Of a stretch of 64,000 nt of DNA, positions 57,101 through 64,000 are shown in pieces. The notes under the pieces are model-generated. The model ran no database searches. It worked only from the letters and a program-made list of their open reading frames with translations, and was not told where the DNA came from. Made by a program: the position numbers and the translations under genes. Position 1 is the stretch's first letter. Each line of letters starts with the position of its first letter. This DNA is from Orientallactaga sibirica (taxonomy: Eukaryota; Chordata; Mammalia; Rodentia; Dipodidae). The DNA is taken from the NCBI GenBank assembly GCA_036365145.1, contig JAEOAD010000030.1, forward strand, positions 10,726,501-10,790,500, given 5' to 3'.

Positions 57101-57826
57101 GCTGGGAGTGTAATCCTAGCCCTCAGGAGGCTGAGGCAGGAAGACTGCCAAGAGTTTAAGGCCAGTCTGGGCTACATAGCAAGATCATCTTCACAAAACA
57201 AAACATTAACTCTGGGCATGCAAGCAAAATCATTTTCGAGGAGGAAGATGAAAATTTCTGTCCTATACATTTATTGGGCTGTGAGATCAAAGTCCCCCTC
57301 AGAGATACCAGTCAGGTGGAACGACTCACCTCCATGGCCTTCAAACTGATGATATCCACCCCACACTTCTTTCCTTGTTCCACCAGATCATTGTCATAGG
57401 GGTCCATGAGAACTATGATTTTAAGGCTTGGTGTTAACTTATTTTCTACACCTTCTAGTAAGAGTTTGGCTTTGTCTGGCTTGTCAGCAAAAATCACAGA
57501 CAGCTCAGCTGTAAATGAAGACAGATGATGAAGAATGAGCTCAGGGAATTAAAAGCTTGACTGTAACATATGACATAATGGTACCAGCTTAAGTGTCATA
57601 ACCTTTTAATAAAAAGGCAGAGGTATATTTAAATACACTATCCAACTCCAAGCAGAATAACAAGTGTAAAGTCACTGAATCTAACCCACAAGTAGGCCAA
57701 TATCCCCACCAAGATTACAGACATACCTTTGTTCACTATGTATGAGATGGCTTCAGTTCCAAGGGTATCATAAAGTGGAACCACCACCATTGAGTAAGTG
57801 AAGCATCCCTGTTCTACGATCACCCA
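32745..57826 (-). CDS. ACSL1: ACSL1, long-chain acyl-CoA synthetase 1 (3' part of gene)
   Basis: ACSL1 activates long-chain fatty acids to acyl-CoA (fatty acid + ATP + CoA to acyl-CoA + AMP + PPi) at the outer mitochondrial membrane and ER. Sixteen constitutive-frame coding exons and one alternative exon are present, all with GT/AG edges. They sum to 1620 nt, i.e. 539 residues plus stop, against 698-699 for the mammalian family, so about 159 N-terminal residues (membrane anchor and early AMP-binding domain) lie beyond the right edge. Visible family motifs: TSGTTG/NPKG (ATP/AMP loop), the FLPLAHMFE gate, [20 protein letters not shown] and [17 protein letters not shown]. The C-terminus ending LYSTIKI matches ACSL1 over ACSL5 or ACSL6. 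No frameshift or stop was seen, so the gene appears functional. Confidence 0.97.
34199..34339 (-). CDS. ACSL1: ACSL1 terminal coding exon
   Basis: 141 nt, phase 0: [20 protein letters not shown]... to ...[11 protein letters not shown] and TAA. Acceptor 'tttatttgcag'. Corresponds to about residues 653-698, the C-terminal subdomain. [14 protein letters not shown] carries the Lys-rich end typical of ACSLs. Confidence 0.97.
   Translation of the reverse strand, partial: VKGIAIHSELFSIDNGLLTPTLKAKRPELRNYFRSQIDELYSTIKI
34679..34750 (-). CDS. ACSL1: ACSL1 coding exon (about residues 629-652)
   Basis: 72 nt, phase 0: [20 protein letters not shown] then PFEQ. Donor 'gtataac', acceptor 'ccttcttag'. Confidence 0.96.
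34868..34969 (-). CDS. ACSL1: ACSL1 coding exon (about residues 595-628)
   Basis: 102 nt, phase 0: [20 protein letters not shown] then [14 protein letters not shown]. Donor 'gtaaggt', acceptor 'ttgtgttaaag'. Confidence 0.96.
35258..36351. mobile_element. ACSL1 intron SINE cluster
   Basis: 35258-35350: old minus-strand B1. 35542-35741: plus-strand B2/Dip SINE with 11-bp target duplication 'ataaaattctt' (35531-35541 and 35742-35752). 35888-36105: plus-strand B2/Dip SINE with an A-rich tail. 36245-36351: old minus-strand B1 remnant. The rest of this intron is unique sequence. Confidence 0.85.
36419..36562 (-). CDS. ACSL1: ACSL1 coding exon with the adenylate-forming hinge motif
   Basis: 144 nt, phase 0, about residues 547-594. 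It holds the second half of the fatty-acyl-CoA synthetase signature ([20 protein letters not shown]), with the hinge D-R-K-K and the conserved [10 protein letters not shown]. Donor 'gtatgtg', acceptor 'tctgaaaaacag'. Confidence 0.97.
37351..37467 (-). CDS. ACSL1: ACSL1 coding exon with GWLHTGD motif
   Basis: 117 nt, phase 0, about residues 508-546: [20 protein letters not shown] then [19 protein letters not shown]. The Asp of TGD contacts the ribose of AMP in this superfamily. Donor 'gtaagta', acceptor 'tcttttgttag'. Confidence 0.97.
38037..38125 (-). CDS. ACSL1: ACSL1 coding exon (about residues 478-507)
   Basis: 89 nt. Two bases complete a Gly split with the upstream exon, then [20 protein letters not shown] and YMAAKGEGE. 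Donor 'gtaaggt', acceptor 'gaatatacag'. Confidence 0.96.
38929..39140 (+). mobile_element. B2/Dip-type SINE in ACSL1 intron
   Basis: 'ggctggagagatggcttagc', 'gtaagccagatgcacaaggg', (CT)n, then an (AAAT)n tail of about 11 units. The flanking 'atgctacca' / 'acactacca' is an imperfect duplication. Confidence 0.93.
39141..39926. other. Unique ACSL1 intron sequence
   Basis: No repeat family assigned. 39225-39420 contains four or five imperfect ~45-bp units built around 'gctactcagcatcaatgct', a degenerate minisatellite. Confidence 0.5.
39927..39999 (-). CDS. ACSL1: ACSL1 coding exon with YGQTE motif
   Basis: 73 nt, about residues 454-478: [20 protein letters not shown] then DWTA, plus one base of a split Gly. 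YGQTE is the adenine-binding/Mg motif of the AMP-forming family. Donor 'gtatgat', acceptor 'ttgtcgacccag'. Confidence 0.97.
40503..40735 (+). mobile_element. B1-type SINE with (CA)n and (TA)n runs
   Basis: Young full-length B1 ('ggccgggcgtggtggcacac'), with 'cacacacacacacacc' in its tail, followed by alternating 'tatatacata' sequence at 40670-40725. Confidence 0.92.
40987..41082 (-). CDS. ACSL1: ACSL1 coding exon (about residues 422-453)
   Basis: 96 nt, phase 0: [20 protein letters not shown] then [12 protein letters not shown]. The ITGAAP segment lines the nucleotide pocket. Donor 'gtgaggc', acceptor 'ctgcctttaag'. Confidence 0.96.
41640..42145 (-). mobile_element. B3/B4-type SINE and B1 remnant
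   Basis: Minus-strand B3/B4-like element: (GT)n-rich start, 'ccagaggaggacatcagatg', 'actcaggtcttcttgcttga', 'tgatccatctccccagccct'. It is followed by an old reverse B1 (42050-42140). Confidence 0.65.
42235..42369 (-). CDS. ACSL1: ACSL1 coding exon (about residues 377-421)
   Basis: 135 nt, phase 0: [45 protein letters not shown]. Donor 'gtagttc', acceptor 'tgtctcattag'. Confidence 0.97.
42420..43195 (+). mobile_element. Ancient L1 (L1M-type) fragment in ACSL1 intron
   Basis: Old L1 3' landmarks in order: 'gctggtgagaatgtagactt', 'cccaacaatgctattcctag', 'ttgcatgattccattaatac', 'aattacatctcaataaatct'. A tRNA-derived SINE remnant interrupts it near 43045-43125. Confidence 0.68.
43734..43868 (-). 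CDS. ACSL1: ACSL1 coding exon (about residues 332-376)
   Basis: 135 nt, phase 0: [45 protein letters not shown]. It joins in frame to either gate exon. Donor 'gtaagtc', acceptor 'ttgcccctatag'. Confidence 0.97.
44150..44500 (-). mobile_element. B3/B4-type SINE
   Basis: 'gtgagcatgtggagatcaaa', 'aactcagatacttaggcttc', 'accgattgagctatctccca'. Reverse layout of the rodent B3/B4 group, diverged. Confidence 0.55.
44634..46900 (+). mobile_element. Full-length ORR1-type MaLR (ERVL-related LTR retrotransposon)
   Basis: Two similar ~335-bp LTRs (44634-44964 and 46561-46900) share 'tggtggcaa', 'ttgttgggggtggg', 'ccaaaataaaccc' and 'aagctaactgcaa', as in rodent ORR1. Just after the 5' LTR, 'agtatcagaggagtagggt' resembles a leucine-tRNA primer site. 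The internal region (~1.6 kb) holds no intact gene and carries two later SINEs: a minus-strand B2/Dip at 45095-45340 with a degenerate CTCF-like core at 45201-45214, and a minus-strand B1 at 46165-46325. Confidence 0.82.
47409..47625 (+). mobile_element. B2/Dip-type SINE
   Basis: 'aggttggagagacagcttag', 'gtaagccagacgcacaaag'. An internal duplication inserts an extra 'gcacatgtgcacaaggtgg' block. Confidence 0.85.
47765..48022 (-). mobile_element. B2/Dip-type SINE with CTCF-like core
   Basis: Minus-strand copy of the variant subfamily. One-mismatch CTCF-like core at 47884-47897 (minus strand). Confidence 0.9.
48026..48173 (-). mobile_element. B1-type SINE
   Basis: Reverse B1 directly abutting the preceding SINE. 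'gttggtcag' occurs on both outer sides of the pair (about 47734 and 48174), suggesting one inserted into the tail of the other. Confidence 0.85.
48572..48649 (-). CDS. ACSL1: ACSL1 alternative gate exon (downstream copy)
   Basis: 78 nt, phase 0: [20 protein letters not shown] then FEQQLQ. It is a diverged duplicate of 48711-48788, sharing length, phase and the central [10 protein letters not shown]. Donor 'gtaagta', acceptor 'gtgttttacag'. ACSL1 and ACSL6 are known to splice two mutually exclusive gate-domain exons at this position. The gate controls fatty-acid entry to the catalytic tunnel. Confidence 0.93.
48711..48788 (-). CDS. ACSL1: ACSL1 gate exon (upstream, canonical-type copy)
   Basis: 78 nt, phase 0: [20 protein letters not shown] then FETIVE, about residues 306-331. 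[15 protein letters not shown] is the commonest ACSL1 form. Donor 'gtaggca', acceptor 'tttgctttcag'. Only 61 bp separate it from the alternative exon. Confidence 0.95.
48948..49022 (-). mobile_element. ID-like SINE remnant
   Basis: 'ctgaggattgaactcaaggc', 'gctaggcaggtgctctatga', 'gctccatccccag'. ID layout in reverse. Confidence 0.6.
49023..50269. other. Unique ACSL1 intron sequence
   Basis: Part of the large intron upstream of the gate exons. No repeat or gene recognised. Confidence 0.5.
50270..50632 (+). mobile_element. MLT1-type MaLR LTR
   Basis: Landmarks in order: 'agggattaaactgtgttccc', 'tggtgtcccataagaagagg', 'cattcacaagccaggaagag', 'gaataaatgtttgttgtttg', 'agtactttgttatctcaacc'. Confidence 0.78.
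50633..51362. other. Unique ACSL1 intron sequence
   Basis: No repeat or gene recognised. Several 'cataaggcaa' units near 50808-50835. Confidence 0.45.
51363..51690 (-). mobile_element. Candidate poly(A)-tailed retroinsertion of unknown source
   Basis: A 27-base T-run at 51364-51390 looks like the A-tail of a minus-strand insertion. Sequence to its right ('agtaaggtgacgattttgtt', then on to about 51690) is not a SINE or L1 that I recognise. Confidence 0.35.
51857..51930 (-). CDS. ACSL1: ACSL1 coding exon (about residues 281-305)
   Basis: 74 nt. Two bases finish the Gly of TSGTTG, then [28 protein letters not shown] completes the ATP/AMP-binding loop. Donor 'gtaacct', acceptor 'tgtgttctacag'. 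Confidence 0.97.
52360..52411 (-). CDS. ACSL1: ACSL1 coding exon carrying the ATP/AMP-binding loop
   Basis: 52 nt, about residues 264-281: [17 protein letters not shown] plus one base. Donor 'gtaaact', acceptor 'ttttttctgcag'. Confidence 0.97.
52559..52591 (-). CDS. ACSL1: ACSL1 33-nt microexon
   Basis: Eleven codons, [11 protein letters not shown], phase 0 on both sides. Matches the short basic linker before the ATP-binding loop in ACSL1. Donor 'gtaagta', acceptor 'tctttaattaag'. Confidence 0.93.
52592..53300. other. Unique ACSL1 intron sequence
   Basis: No repeat or gene recognised between the microexon and the SINE pair. Confidence 0.45.
53309..53765 (+). mobile_element. Two tandem B2/Dip-type SINEs
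   Basis: 53309-53510 is a diverged copy ('gggctgcaaagatggcttag') with an A-rich tail. 53522-53765 is a variant-subfamily copy with a one-mismatch CTCF-like core CCACAAGGGGGCAC at 53638-53651 and a (CT)n tail. Confidence 0.9.
54015..54840. mobile_element. Old SINE cluster in ACSL1 intron
   Basis: 54015-54145: plus-strand B1-like ('ttcaaggccagcctgggcaa'). 54245-54340: minus-strand B1 remnant. 54475-54840: minus-strand B3/B4-type element ('aactcaggtcctgacccttg', 'cactgagccacttccctag') interrupted by a T-run at 54631-54652. Confidence 0.6.
55097..55265 (+). mobile_element. B1-type SINE with (CAAA)n tail
   Basis: 'gccaggcatggtagtgcatg', 'taatcccagcactcagaagg', ending in about eight CAAA units. 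Confidence 0.9.
55529..55865 (+). mobile_element. Solo MaLR LTR, same family as the 59.8-63.8 kb array
   Basis: Starts TGTGGTAGTTTGAATAGATG and ends CTGTCTGCTACA. It is flanked by a perfect 5-bp target duplication TATAT (55524-55528 and 55866-55870), the size expected of ERVL/MaLR elements. Confidence 0.9.
56152..56431 (+). mobile_element. ORR1-type solo LTR
   Basis: 'tgtggtggtttaaatcagat', 'ttgttgagggtgggcttaag', 'ctctgctcatgccatgcttt', ending 'aaactacaata'. The middle and the polyadenylation part are shortened. Confidence 0.8.
57090..57205 (+). mobile_element. B1-type SINE, diverged
   Basis: 'ggaggctgaggcaggaagac', 'aaggccagtctgggctacat', A-rich end. Lies 125 bp from an ACSL1 exon. Confidence 0.7.
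57330..57508 (-). CDS. ACSL1: ACSL1 coding exon (about residues 193-252)
   Basis: 179 nt. Two bases finish an Ala codon, then [59 protein letters not shown]. Donor 'gtgagtc', acceptor 'catttacag'. Confidence 0.97.
57727..57826 (-). CDS. ACSL1: ACSL1 coding exon, most 5' exon in the window
   Basis: 100 nt, about residues 160-193: [33 protein letters not shown] plus one base. Donor 'gtatgtc', acceptor 'ccttgactgtttag'. No upstream exon was found to 64000. Confidence 0.96.
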
Positions 57827-58796
57827 CTAAACAGTCAAGGTCACGAGAGAAAAAGAGATGTTATATAGCATCACTGCACAGGACAATACTCAAATCAGAA
57901 ACACGGATAGCAGCCAAATGACATCAACCTACAACTTTTCACAAGATGCCATGAGGGAGGTCAAAGTAAGAACAAAATACTTGCCCCCATCTTTATTTAT
58001 ATTTTGTGCTCTTGCAGTCTTCTAATTTCTTCTTTTCCCCTTTTAAATAAAGCTTTTCAGTTAGCATACAGTCCTTTCCTTTCTTTAAAAGACTGCAATC
58101 TGCCTGAAGATGGAAGGAAGTATGTGATCATTGCAGTACAAGACAGTAATTGTTGGCTTGTGCATTCTGGAGGCTGCAGATGCCTTGGAGAGGAGGCAAT
58201 GAGTTTGTCCTTTGTAAAAGAGGTACAACTGGGAGGGTGGGGGTCGTGTGAGAGAGAATAACAAGAGGCTGCAACTGAGGACTGCAGGGAGGAGGCCAGT
58301 GAGCAATGTGGCTAGCATAGACGTTTGTCTAGAGGGGTGGACTGGACAAGCCTGTGCCAGGGTGTCTGCCTTTACTCCACAGGCTGTGTAGAGTCACTGA
58401 GGCATTCTAGACAGTACAGTGGCAGTGGGGTTTGGGGAAGACCAACCCTGTAGCAATGGCTTGTATGCTCTGGAAATGGGGTAAGAAAAACAGATATTTA
58501 TCAAAAAGGAAACACACTTAAAAAAATCTCTCTAGAAAAATGACAAAGGGAAAGGTGATATAGTAATTAGTCATCTTACCACTAAAGTCATTGGTCCCAC
58601 AGCCATTGACTGCCCCCCCCCCAGTCAAATGTGGCAAGGTCACTCTTCCATTTACTAGCCCTTGGGCACCCTTCACTGCAGCTGCACTTTGCAAATGGCA
58701 CTGAGCAGAGCACAGATGCTGTGGCTGTTGTTGGAGGGGAGCTCAAGGGCTCATGTTCACTTTACTGGGAACCACCATTCTGTGGGACTATTTTTG

Positions 58797-58838
<42 letters not shown>

Positions 58839-59780
58839 GGATTTTTAAGTATTCATCATAAAGCATTTATCATGGAGGTCAGGTCCCAGTTCTTACCAGG
58901 GCATATGGACTTAGACTTATATGGCCCTCCAATTACTGCTTCCTATCCTGCCACTATGCTTCCACTACTGTAAAATGTTTCATTTCCGGTATTAGACATG
59001 CCACTCCATGTAAGCATGCACTGCTCCTGGGTCTCTGTCTCTGGGTCTTCTGTCTCTGGGTCTCTCCTTATTCCTAGTTCCTTTGAGACTGCATTCAGGC
59101 ACTACATCCAGGAAGCTTTTTTGGCTGACCTTTCATAATCCTCCGGATGGATTGTGTGCCCACATTTCAAACCTTTTGTTTAAAAAAATTTGTCCTATTA
59201 ATTAATTAATTTAATTTGAGATACAGTCTGGGTATGGGCATGCCAGAGCCCCTTGACATTGCAAATGAATGCATGTACCACTTTGTGCATCTAGTTTTAT
59301 GTGGGTAGAAGAACTGAACCTGGGCTGACAGACTTTGCAAACATGCACTTTTAACCACATTTCAAAGAAAACATTTTCATGTCTTTTTTTTTTTTTACAC
59401 AGCATTGTAGCAAAAGGACCTAAGTCACTGTGAACTGTGGTGCCTCCTTACCCAATGTCCAATGTATAGCATGCCCAACAGTCATTGAGCAAATCATGAA
59501 TGTAAGAAGGAAGTATACTCTTTGAAGCAAAGAATTTGTTTTGTGGCCAATAGTGATGATAAAATTCTACTGAAGCAAAAATTTGATGGGTGTGGGTAGA
59601 AAGGACAACTTGTCGTTCCTCTCAGGCACTTTCTAGTTGTGTGTGTGTGTTTTATTCAGGCTCCCTCATGAACATGGAGTTCACCAAAAAGGTAGATTGG
59701 TTGGCCAGCAAGCCCCAGGAAACCATTCTAGCACTGGGGTTGTAAATATGCACCATCACACCTGGCTCTTTTTTACATGG
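57827..59780. other. ACSL1 intron, mostly unique
   Basis: No upstream ACSL1 exon found. Contains a 32-base T-run at 58803-58831, a diverged minus-strand B2/Dip SINE at 59178-59360 and an old B1/B3-like remnant at 59640-59775. Confidence 0.55.
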
Positions 59781-62700
59781 TGTGGTAGTTTGAATATATG
59801 TCCCCCAATATATTCAGTGTTTTACTTTATAGTTTGCATCTACAATCATCTTGCTAGAGGCAAGGTCACTGGGGGCCGGTCTTAAGGTGTGGTGATGGTT
59901 TGAGAGTCCATTGTAAAGATATGCAAATGTGTCTAGCAGGAGTTCCTGAAGTGTGCTGTGTGACCTTTTGGCAGTAGTTTGTTTTTGCTCTGTGTGCTGT
60001 GGTGGCTGGTTGGCTTTGCTCTCTCTGCTTGGCCCTGTGGAGAGCATTTTGCTTCTCTTGCCATTATGGAACTTCCCCTGGATCTGTAAGCTTCAATAAA
60101 TAATATCCCTTCCTCCATAACTGTGCCTGGTCTGGAAGTTCATCTCAGCGAACCTGAAGCTGTCTGCAACAGTAAAGTGGTACCGAGGAGTGTGGGGTGA
60201 GATGAACCTCACCGTGTGGATATTCGTCTTTTGGAACCTTTGTTTTGGAGGAATGGGCATGGACTTGGTGCTTGCAACTGAAGATGCCTTCTGGAGTGGT
60301 AAGCCAAGTTTTATGGACTATTCTGATGAGAGTTTGAGAATGCTAAGTACAGACAGTATTGAACTTCGAGGCTTGGTTTATGAGCTTTCTAAGGGGAAGG
60401 AAAGACGGCAGAGGACTTTGTTGGAACTGGGCTACTGGCATAAGGGATGGCTACGTTCTGCTGTCCAGGCCCAGAAAGTTTGATCAAGGTTAAATTTGTA
60501 ATGGACTGATGTGCTTGGCTAAAGATATCGGACTGAAATTTTAAGATTTTGAGTTGGAAAACCTGAAGCAAGCTAAAAGTAGAGGCACTGAGACTGGTTA
60601 AGCTGCTATTGTCTACACATTAGCAATCTTAAGGAAGGTGGAAGGAAGGTGGCCTGACTTGATTTACATTAAAACAATGGAGAGGATGCCTGAGGAAAGA
60701 CTGTTAGAAATGCAAACTTTTGGAAAGAGTGTTTACTGGAGAAGGAACCTGCTTTTCAAGGCTCTGATTTATTTTGTCCCTGGATTAAGAATATGGCTGT
60801 GTCCTGCACACCTGGTATTAGTTTTGGAAATATGAAAAATGCATAGAATGGTCATGAGTTGCACACGGTTCCAGGAGCCGCTGCTGAGATGCGGCATGAA
60901 GCAGGGCATGAAGACCCTCAAGAATAGGCTGGAAGAGCCTTTGGAAGATGGACTGTGGGGTTGCATGGAGACCTGAAGATGTTTTGGATATACCAGGACT
61001 GTGCAAAAGGACTACCATGGAGTGCAGTGTTGAACTGGGATGAAAGTTTTCCCTGGCGACTCTGCCCAGCTGGAGGGGGCGGAATTGGTAAACATGGAGA
61101 CTGTTAGTCTCTGGTTATATTGAACTTGAACTGCAGAAGTTTGATGATGGCTGATGGTGATTGAGTTTGCATTGTTTTAGTCTCTCCTTGCTATTCCTTA
61201 TACAGTTAAAATGTTTACTCTGTGCCTTTACATGTTGAAAGTATTTAACTTGTTTGATTTTACAGGACTCACTATCTTAAGTTGATCAAGACTGTGAGAA
61301 CCTTTGAAATTGGACTGAGTACAATTTACAATGTGTGATAGTTATAAATCTATTGGGGCCAGGAGCTAAATATATTGGGGGCCAGGGGCGGAATGTGGTA
61401 GTTTGAATATATGTCCCCAATATATTCAGTGTTTTATTTTATAGTTTGCATCTACAATAAGGGGAAGGAAAGACTGCAGAGGACTTTGTTGAACTGGGCT
61501 ACTGGCATAAGGGATGGCTACGTTCTGCTATCCAGGCCCAGAAAGTTTGATCAAGGTTAAATTTGTAATGGACTGATGTGCTTGGCTAAAGATATCGGAC
61601 TGAGATTTTAAGATTTTAAGTTGGAAAACCTCAAGCAAGTTAAAAGTAGAGGCACTGAGACTGGTTTTAGGTTTGAGCTGCTATTGTCAACACATTAGCA
61701 ATCTTAAGGAAGGTGGAAGGAAGGTGGCCTGACTTGATTTACATTAAAACAATGGAGAGGATGCCTGAGGAAAGACTGTTAGAAATGCAAATTTTGGAAA
61801 GAGTTGACTGGAGAAGGAACCTGCTTTTCAAGGCTATGGTTTATTTTGTCCCTGGATTAAGAATATGGCTGTGTCCTGCACACCTGGTATTAGTTTTGGA
61901 AATATGAAAATGCATGAATGGTCATGAGTTGCACACGGTTCCAGGAGCCGCTGCTGAGAGATGGCATGAGGCAGGGCATGAAGACCTCAGGAATAGGCTG
62001 GAAGAGCCTTTGGAAGATGGACCGTGGTTTGCATGGAGACCTGAAGATGTTTTGATATACCAGGACTGTGCAAAAGGGCTACCATGGAGTGCAGTGTTGG
62101 CATGGGATGAAAGTTTTCCTGGCGACTCTGCCCAGCTGGAGGGGCGGAATTGGAAAACCTGGAGACTGTTAGTCTCTGGTTATATTGAACTTGAACTGCA
62201 GAAGTTTGATGATGGCTGATGGTGGTTGAGTTTGCATTGTTTTAGTCTCTCCTTGCTATGCCTTATACCAGTTAAAAATGTTTACTCTGTGCCTTTACAT
62301 GTTGAAAGTATTTAACTTGTTTGATTTTACAGGACTCACTATCTTAAGTTGATCAAGACTGTGAGAACCTTTGAAATTGACTGAGTACAATTTACAATGT
62401 GTGATAGTTATAAATCTATTGGGGCCAGGAGCTAAATATATTGGGGGCCAGGGGCGTGAATGTGGTAGTTTGAATATATGTCCCCAATATATTCAGTGTT
62501 TTATTAGTTTATAGTTTGCATCTGCAATCACCTTGCTAGAGGCAAGGTCACTGGGGGCCTGGTCTTAAGGTGTGGTGATGGGTTTGAGATTCCATTGTAA
62601 AGATATGCAAATGTGCCTAGCAGGAGTTCCTGAAGTGTGCTGTGTGACCTTTTGGCTGTAGTTTTTTTTGCTCTGTGTGCTGTGGTGGCTGGTTGGCTTT

Positions 62701-63822
62701 TGCTCTCTGCTTGGCCCTGTGGAGAGCAGGCCGCTTCTCCTGCCATTATGGAACTTCCCTGATCTGTTACCTGCTTTTCAAGGCTATGATTTATTTTGTC
62801 CCTGGATTAAGAATATGGCTGTGTCCTGCACACCTGGTATTAGTTTTGGAAATATGAAAATGCATAGAATGGTCATGAGTTGCACACGGTTCCAGGAGCC
62901 GCTGCTGAGATGCGGCATGAAGCAGGGCATGAAGACCCTCAGGAATAGGCTGGAAGAGCCTTTTGGAAGAGGACTGTGGTTTGCATGGAGACCTGAAGAT
63001 GTTTTGGATATACCAGGACTGTGCAAAAGGACTACCATGGAGTGCAGTGTTGAACTGGGATGAAAGTTTTCCTGGCGACTCTGCCCAGCTGGAGGGGCGG
63101 AATTGGAAAACATGGAGACTGTTAGTCTCTGGTTATATTGAACTTGAACTGCAGAAGTTTGATGATGGCTGATGGTGATTGAGTTTGCATTGTTTTAGTC
63201 TCTCCTTGCTATTCCTTATACAGTTAAAATGTTTACTCTGTGCCTTTACATGTTGAAAGTATTTAACTTGTTTGATTTTACAGGACTCACTATCTTAAGT
63301 TGATCAAGACTGTGAGAACCTTTGAAATTGACTGAGTACAATTTACAATGTGTGATAGTTATAAATCTATTGGGGGCCAGGAGCTAAATATATTGGGGGC
63401 CAGGGGCGGAATGTGGTAGTTTGAATATATGTCCCCCAATATATTCAGTGTTTTACTTTATAGTTTGCATCTGCAATCACCTTGCTAGAGGCAAGGTCAC
63501 TGGGGGCTGGTCTTAAGGTGTGGTGATGGTTTGAGATTCCATTGTAAAGATATGCAAATGTGTCTAGCAGGAGTTCCTGAAGTGTGCTGTGTGACCTTTT
63601 GGCTGTAGTTTGTTTTGCTCTGTGTGCTGTGGTGGCTGGTTGGCTTTGCTCTCTCTGCTTGGCCCTGTGAGAGCAGGCCGCTTCTGTTGCCAATTATGGA
63701 ACTTCCCCTGGATCTGATTGAAGCTTCAAGGCAAAATGACTGATATCTTCAACCAAAACTTCCTCCATAACTGTGCCTGGTCTGAAGTTAATATCTCAGC
63801 AACCTGAAGCTTTTCACATAAA
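59781..63822 (+). mobile_element. Rearranged MaLR array: three internal regions, four LTR segments
   Basis: Order: LTR 59781-60171, internal 60172-61393, LTR 5' piece 61394-61457, internal 61458-62460, LTR 5' piece 62461-62768, internal 62769-63411, LTR 63412 to about 63822. Each LTR start follows a purine-rich 'ggggccaggggcggaa'-type tract. Just after the first LTR, TGGTACCGAGGAGTG (60178-60192) resembles the leucine-tRNA primer site of ERVL/MaLR elements. 'acatgg' before the first LTR recurs at 63822-63827, a possible target duplication. No intact gene lies inside. Open frames such as 62668-63063 are chance. Confidence 0.85.
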
Positions 63823-63929
63823 CATGGAACTCTAAGCAGGCACCCTAATTTATAAATAGGAAGTAACACAGAGATTGAGCCAATATGCCTTTTTGGACAT
63901 AAGCAGGTATAAAAATAAATTTGATTTCT

Positions 63930-64000
63930 TGCCAGGCGTGGTGGTGCACACCTTTAATCCCAGCACTTGGGAGGCAGAGGTAGGAGGATTGCCATGAGTT
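63930..64000 (+). mobile_element. B1-type SINE cut by the window edge
   Basis: 'gccaggcgtggtggtgcaca', 'taatcccagcacttgggagg', 'ggaggattgccatgagtt'. Confidence 0.92.

Noticed and set aside
60190..60483. Open frames of 97 to 131 codons in the 60-63 kb array (also 61914-62219 and 62668-63063)
   Set aside because: They sit in repeated MaLR internal sequence. Copies of the same region differ by frameshifting indels, so no protein is conserved.
57827..64000. Further 5' ACSL1 exons
   Set aside because: No minus-strand sequence matching the N-terminal part, with a splice acceptor and donor in the right phase, was found. The gene continues past the window.

Overview
The window is mammalian nuclear DNA from a rodent. 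The SINEs point to a dipodoid rodent (jerboa, probably Jaculus or a relative). Two SINE types recur many times on both strands. One is B1-like. The other is tRNA-derived, opens with 'ggctggagagatggctta' and continues with 'agccagatgcac...ctggagttcgtttgcagtgg', which fits the B2-superfamily Dip elements known from Dipodoidea. The species call is inference from repeat style.

The main gene is ACSL1 (long-chain acyl-CoA synthetase 1) on the minus strand. Sixteen consecutive coding exons, plus one alternative exon, lie between 34199 and 57826. All have GT/AG junctions and matching phases and give about 539 residues, from the middle of the AMP-binding domain to the natural C-terminus. The first ~159 residues and the promoter lie beyond the right edge. 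A 3' UTR of about 1.45 kb runs down to poly(A) signals near 33285 and 32767. Two 78-nt versions of the fatty-acid gate exon sit 61 bp apart (48572-48649 and 48711-48788).

Left of ACSL1 (1-32.7 kb) is intergenic, repeat-rich DNA. A CpG island at 2.75-3.24 kb contains a short minus-strand ATG exon with a splice donor. From mammalian synteny (CENPU lies next to the 3' end of ACSL1) this is probably the CENPU promoter. A broken processed copy of FGFR1OP2 lies at 5.2-6.4 kb. At 7.9-11.0 kb is a nested block: a 5'-complete L1 that ends in an A-tail after ORF1 (a half-L1), with a SINE and a gammaretroviral solo LTR inserted inside it. A decayed class I endogenous retrovirus occupies 15.8-20.6 kb. 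It has gag and pol remnants, no recognisable env, one full LTR and one truncated LTR.

ACSL1 introns carry a full-length ORR1-type MaLR (44.6-46.9 kb), MLT1-type LTRs, solo MaLR LTRs with or without target duplications, and an unusual tandem array of one MaLR family at 59.8-63.8 kb with three internal regions separated by partial LTRs. No tRNA or rRNA genes or other intact coding genes were recognised. Most other open frames lie inside repeats.
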